In this document: piece by piece, positions 17,916 to 20,686 of the stretch
Layout: the number at the start of each line of letters is the position of its first letter
Numbering within the stretch: position 1 is the first letter of the stretch
Assembly (NCBI GenBank): GCA_009731375.1
Contig: BJOX01000002.1
Location: forward strand, 478,137-498,822
DNA from: Paulinella micropora
Taxonomy: Eukaryota > Cercozoa > Imbricatea > Euglyphida
DNA: 20,686 nt
Reading direction: 5' to 3'
Translations under genes and position numbers: made by a program
The notes under the pieces: model-generated
The model's database searches: none
What the model saw: the letters and a program-made list of their open reading frames with translations, nothing else
Told to the model about the DNA's origin: nothing

Positions 17916-18865
17916 ATTCGGATGGGCTCATTTGGTACTTCGGAACGGGGGCAAAGAACAAGGAGGACCCGGAAAGATGGGTTGTGTGGGTGCCAAAGGA
18001 GCTGCGGCATGTGATAATGATAGGGGCACACAATTGTCCGTATGCGGTGGTCCATGACTCGTCGGTTCTACTGGGACACTATGGATAAGGACATCCAGGC
18101 ATTCATTGCGGGGTGTGGACAATGCCAGAGGCGAAAACGCATTACGACGCGAACCGAGGGTTACTGGGACAGTTTGATGTCACGCGGGACATATTCGATA
18201 CTATACACATCGACTATGTGGGACCACTACCGGAGGCGGGAGGGCAGATACAAATATATTCTCACCATCATTGATCGGGCCTCGAATTACGTCATAGCGG
18301 TCCCTACAGCCGACGATACGAAGGAGACGACGGCCAAAGCTTTGATCGACAACGTTTTCAACAGGATCGGGGTACCCAGAAAGATGATCTCGGATAGAGG
18401 AAGCTCATTTGTCAACTGGGTCTCTAATGAACTCAGCACGTATTATGGGTTCAAGTGGGATTACGTGACGGCATATAATTCGATGGCAAACGGTAAGATC
18501 GAAAGGATGCACCGCACGTTGAAGGCCTCTCTGAAAATATACTGCCAAAACGGACAGACCAAGTGGCCTGAAGTACTACAAGCGTTCACCTTCGCGGTGA
18601 ATAAGCTAGGTTCGTCATCGTTGGGGGGGCGGGCGCGGCTATGTCCACACCAGATGGTGTTTGGGAAGGTCTTGAATACACTACAGGATGCGATGCAACA
18701 CAAGGCGTTATACCAACCAATCGAGCTGATGGCGGTGCGGTTGCGAGCTTTAGCGGAAGCGGAACAAATCGTAACCAAGCATCGGGAAGCGGCGATGAGA
18801 GCGGAGGATGAGAAGGGGCAGAGGCAATACAAGCACGTGGAGTTCAATGAGGGGACACGGTGCTC
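17900..18865 (+). CDS. Integrase: zinc-binding domain and DD35E core, frame-broken
   Basis: The integrase inserts the cDNA into host DNA. The N-terminal HHCC domain is split between two frames: YSDGLIWYFGTG, VVWVPKELRHVIM and LLGHYG in one (to 18086), then CGQCQRRKR (from 18114) in the next. In the core, the first catalytic Asp (HIDYVGPLP, Asp at 18212) is in a third frame for a short stretch, then coding returns. The second Asp is in ISDRGSSF (18393) and the Glu in GKIERMHR (18501). The 108 bases from the second Asp to the Glu correspond to DD35E spacing. Breaks are near 18083, 18150, 18235 and 18851. The last sits at a GGGG run where the C-terminal domain changes frame. Confidence 0.85.
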
Positions 18866-19408
18866 CTATACTGCCCGAACATGCCGGTGGGGGTCTCCAC
18901 GAAACTGTATGAAAAATGGCAGGAGCCGTACCAGATCATGAAACAAACAGCGGCTTATAACTACAAGATCCGACACCAACAGTCGAATAAGGAGCAGATA
19001 GTCAATGTGACGAGGCTGGTTAAGTTTTCGCCTTTCCTATTGGATTATGAGACGGAGAAGGAGGCTCTACAGCGGACAGCGGATCAATTCGGTAATCCGC
19101 AGCCTTTGTTAACCCGGTATAAGAGGGCGGAGGAGATCGCGAGATTGAGGGAACAGGTGTCTTGGGAGCAGGACCCGGAAGAGAAAAAACGGCTGGAGGA
19201 GGCTATTGCAGAATTGGCGACGGGCTCGCACGAGAGGATTTCTCAAAAACCAAAGAGGGACGAGGAACGGCAGCGGCAAGAGGACAAGAAAGAGGGGTTG
19301 GCGGAAGAGACGGCAAAGCGGATGGTGGCGCAGGGGCAAGGGGCAAACGTCCGGGAAGCGAGGACCGGGGAGGCCGCCGAGGCCAAAGGCTCCGGAAAGT
19401 TCCATTGA
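18851..19408 (+). CDS. Integrase C-terminal (GPY/F-like) domain and charged tail
   Basis: The reading here gives LLYCPNMPVGVSTKLYEKW, then QEPYQIMKQTAAYNYKIRHQ and QIVNVTRLVKFSPFL. This matches the integrase GPY/F module, with EPY in place of GPY. A helical, charged tail follows (RYKRAEEIARLREQ, EEKKRLEEAIAELATGSHER), ending at TGA 19406-19408. Coding seems to leave this frame around 19350-19400, before the stop. Confidence 0.75.
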   Translation, partial: GDTVLLYCPNMPVGVSTKLYEKWQEPYQIMKQTAAYNYKIRHQQSNKEQIVNVTRLVKFSPFLLDYETEKEALQRTADQFGNPQPLLTRYKRAEEIARLREQVSWEQDPEEKKRLEEAIAELATGSHERISQKPKRDEERQRQEDKKEGLAEETAKRMVAQGQGANVREARTGEAAEAKGSGKFH

Positions 19409-19970
19409 GGTGAAAAACGCGGGAGGACATTGGGTGAAAAACCCGGGGGAGATAGATAAAATCAAGTGGAAACAAGGAAAATTCTACTTGATGCATCCAG
19501 CGGCTAAGGAGGTGAGTGATGACACGATGGATGACCTCTACGTCATGCAGATACTCAGTTTGGGGGGAACATCGAAACATAAAGCGGGGAGCGGAATCAT
19601 GCCAGTGATGCAATTTTGGAGGAGTAGTGATGAGTTGCACGAAGAGAAGGCGAGGAGATTTGACCCGGTATTCCTGGAGAAGAGGGGCAAGCACAGAGAA
19701 ACATGTGATGCCACCATCAAGTTGGATGACGAGGACCATATCCCATACACCATCCAAACGAGGCCGAGGTTGGTACTGGACATCCCGTTTGAGCTAACAG
19801 AGAGGCGGGGTTACCCTTCGAGGTTGTCGGGGCGCCGCCAGCGGCGACGGGATCCAGGGGTAAAAAGCGACCAACCACGGGGGGTCGTACGACCAGAGCA
19901 CGAAGACGGGCACAATAACAGAGGAGCGACGGTCGAGGATAGAAGAAGAAAATATAGAGATAGGAGATGA
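19350..19970 (+). CDS. Extra C-terminal domain of the polyprotein, chromo/BAH-like at best
   Basis: This frame ends at TGA 19968-19970. It opens with a GRP-containing basic stretch (SGKRGPGRPPRPKAPESS), reminiscent of an AT-hook, then VKNAGGHWVKNPGEIDKIKW, a beta-like region DDLYVMQILSLGG ... MPVMQFWRSSDEL ... FDPVFLEKRGK, and a basic end. Some gypsy elements carry a chromodomain here that reads histone marks and guides integration. This sequence has a vaguely chromo- or BAH-like pattern (V-x-x-I-L then V-x-F-W) but lacks clear chromodomain aromatic-cage landmarks. Function is unknown; a targeting role is inference. A distinct ORF is also possible. Confidence 0.5.
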   Translation, partial: SGKRGPGRPPRPKAPESSIEVKNAGGHWVKNPGEIDKIKWKQGKFYLMHPAAKEVSDDTMDDLYVMQILSLGGTSKHKAGSGIMPVMQFWRSSDELHEEKARRFDPVFLEKRGKHRETCDATIKLDDEDHIPYTIQTRPRLVLDIPFELTERRGYPSRLSGRRQRRRDPGVKSDQPRGVVRPEHEDGHNNRGATVEDRRRKYRDRR

Positions 19971-20088
19971 AGAACGAAAAAAGAGACGAAGCGGTAAAAT
20001 CGGTATAATCGAGGAAAGCGGTAAAAATAACATCATATGAGAGGAAAGCGGCAAACAGAAGCAGAAAAGCGGTATACTCAAGGGTGAC

Positions 20089-20107
20089 AGAGGGAAAGGG
20101 GGAGAGG
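20089..20107 (+). other. Candidate polypurine tract
   Basis: A 19-base all-purine run (agagggaaagggggagagg) lies about 120 bp after the last stop codon, where plus-strand DNA priming would be expected. A second purine run closes the window (20668-20686). Confidence 0.35.
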
Positions 20108-20180
20108 ATTACACACCTTACCTTCATAGGTACAGCGGCTGGGCACACGACACCAACAGCGGTCACACGAGGTATATATC

Positions 20181-20345
20181 TTGCAAAATATCGCGGTCTG
20201 TTATTCTTATATCATTATACAGCAGACTATAGCGGTCTATTCATATATTACTAAGAGGAGGACAATGGCGGTTTACAACTATCTTATGACAATAAGATTT
20301 GCGGAATATAGCGGTCTACTGACATATTACATCGGCCATACAGGC
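20181..20345 (+). repeat. Short repeats with atagcggtct core, in register
   Basis: Degenerate units around a GCGG core start at 20193, 20232, 20268 and 20301/20311, spaced by 39, 36 and 33 bases, all multiples of three. The frame from 20181 stays open for 68 codons and reads IAVCYSYI, IAVYSYI, MAVYNYL, FAEYSGLL. It has no ATG before 20266. I consider it more likely a nucleic-acid repeat than a gene. Confidence 0.6.
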
Positions 20346-20621
20346 TTACGGGTACAAGAGTCATATAATGAGGTTTACGGGGGTTAGATGATATATTTAG
20401 AAAGATATATTAGCGGAATATGCGGATATGATGAGGGCTAACATAATAGATATGCTTTCTGCCTTAGCGGAGCGGCACGGGACTTTTTCATTTTCCACTC
20501 TGTGCTATAATCTATTTCACATCAGACTTTGAGGAACAAGGGGTATATGGGCAGCGGATGGGATAGATACGAATAGGACATACCAGCTTAGGCAGAGAGG
20601 GAGTAGGGGGGAAACGGGGTA

Positions 20622-20664
20622 GACAGGATAGTTAATAGGGATAGTCAATAGGACGGATAGGATA
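20622..20664 (+). repeat. Short ggatag/caatagg repeats near the window end
   Basis: Degenerate units of the type ggatagttaatagg, gatagtcaatagg and acggatagg follow one another, just before the final purine run. Confidence 0.55.
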
Positions 20665-20686
20665 AACAAAGGAGGGAAGGGGGGGG

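Larger units (their letters stand above)
11030..19970 (+). mobile_element. Large Ty3/gypsy-like LTR retrotransposon internal region, frame-broken
   Basis: Domain order is gag-like, protease-like, RT, RNase H, integrase, extra C-terminal domain. This is the Ty3/gypsy order, since integrase follows RNase H. The coding span is about 8.9 kb, well above typical elements whose gag-pol is about 4.5-5 kb. Frames change repeatedly, so the copy as given cannot make an intact polyprotein. Catalytic residues of RT, RNase H and integrase remain visible. No 5' LTR was identified in the window. The 3' part may lie in 19971-20686 or beyond. Confidence 0.8.
19971..20686 (+). other. 3' noncoding tail of the retrotransposon (3' UTR and/or LTR part)
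   Basis: No convincing gene is present. It is rich in GCGG words (about fifteen between 19990 and 20480). It contains the repeat block at 20181-20345, two candidate purine tracts (20089-20107 and the last 16 bases) and a TATA-like tgctataat at 20502-20510. The window ends in a G-run, so any 3' LTR is incomplete or outside. Confidence 0.5.

Noticed and set aside
17263-18033. 256-codon minus-strand ORF opposite the RNase H-integrase spacer
   Set aside because: It is Leu/Arg/His-rich, as expected for the complement of purine-rich coding DNA, and the plus strand there connects RNase H to integrase.
20181-20387. 68-codon ORF as a real gene
   Set aside because: It has no ATG near its start, its content follows the DNA repeat, and it lies in the noncoding tail.
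1-20686. CRISPR array, tRNA or rRNA genes
   Set aside because: No regularly spaced repeats with unique spacers and no cloverleaf or rRNA core sequence were seen; the repeats present are microsatellite, LTR and subrepeat types.

Overview
This looks like nuclear DNA of a eukaryote. It holds spliced transposase exons with GT-AG introns, a long tetranucleotide microsatellite, two LTR-type retroelements and almost no convincing host gene. The PPT-like 'ctccccct' boxes of the smaller LTR element resemble plant-type Ty1/copia elements, so a plant or alga is my leading guess. The sequence does not settle the lineage, because TNP2-type transposases and Ty3/gypsy pol are widespread. No rRNA, tRNA, CRISPR or prokaryotic-style operon was seen.

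Layout. (1) 249-2230, minus strand: a TNP2/DUF4218-like (CACTA/EnSpm-type) transposase in four exons, with phase-compatible introns as short as 57 bp. One intron holds a poly-G tract and an assembly gap. (2) 2231-3838: a compound TATC/TGTC/TACC microsatellite, a serine-rich 128-codon ORF of unknown function, and a 20-bp-arm hairpin. (3) 3839-7316: an apparently non-autonomous LTR element on the minus strand. Its two LTR-like copies are very unequal (about 943 and 391 bp), a PPT-like purine box abuts one of them, and no pol is recognisable inside. (4) 7317-9283: gene-poor DNA, then a stretch whose minus strand carries a charged ORF, ending at a poly-C tract and a second gap. (5) 9284-10941, plus strand: a string of short, highly charged coiled-coil-like ORFs. 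(6) 11030-19970, plus strand: one very large Ty3/gypsy-like retrotransposon. It has a roughly 1000-codon gag-like region with an Arg/Gly-rich tail, a protease-like region with an altered active-site triplet, RT (YLDD), RNase H, a long spacer, a DD35E integrase with a GPY/F-like C-terminal domain, and an unusual extra C-terminal domain. (7) 19971-20686: a noncoding tail with many GCGG words and short in-register repeats, probably 3' UTR and/or part of an LTR.

The pol domains are in standard Ty3/gypsy order but are spread over several frames. At most breaks the downstream frame is one base earlier, several breaks sit on G-runs, and only one clear in-frame stop was noted (TAG at 15120). This suggests single-base losses, either recent decay or consensus error, more than ancient random decay. 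No intact autonomous reading frame is present in the sequence as given. The most unusual parts are the oversized gag with no canonical zinc knuckle, the roughly 240-residue RNase H-integrase spacer, the novel C-terminal domain, the charged ORF cluster upstream, and the GCGG-studded 3' tail.
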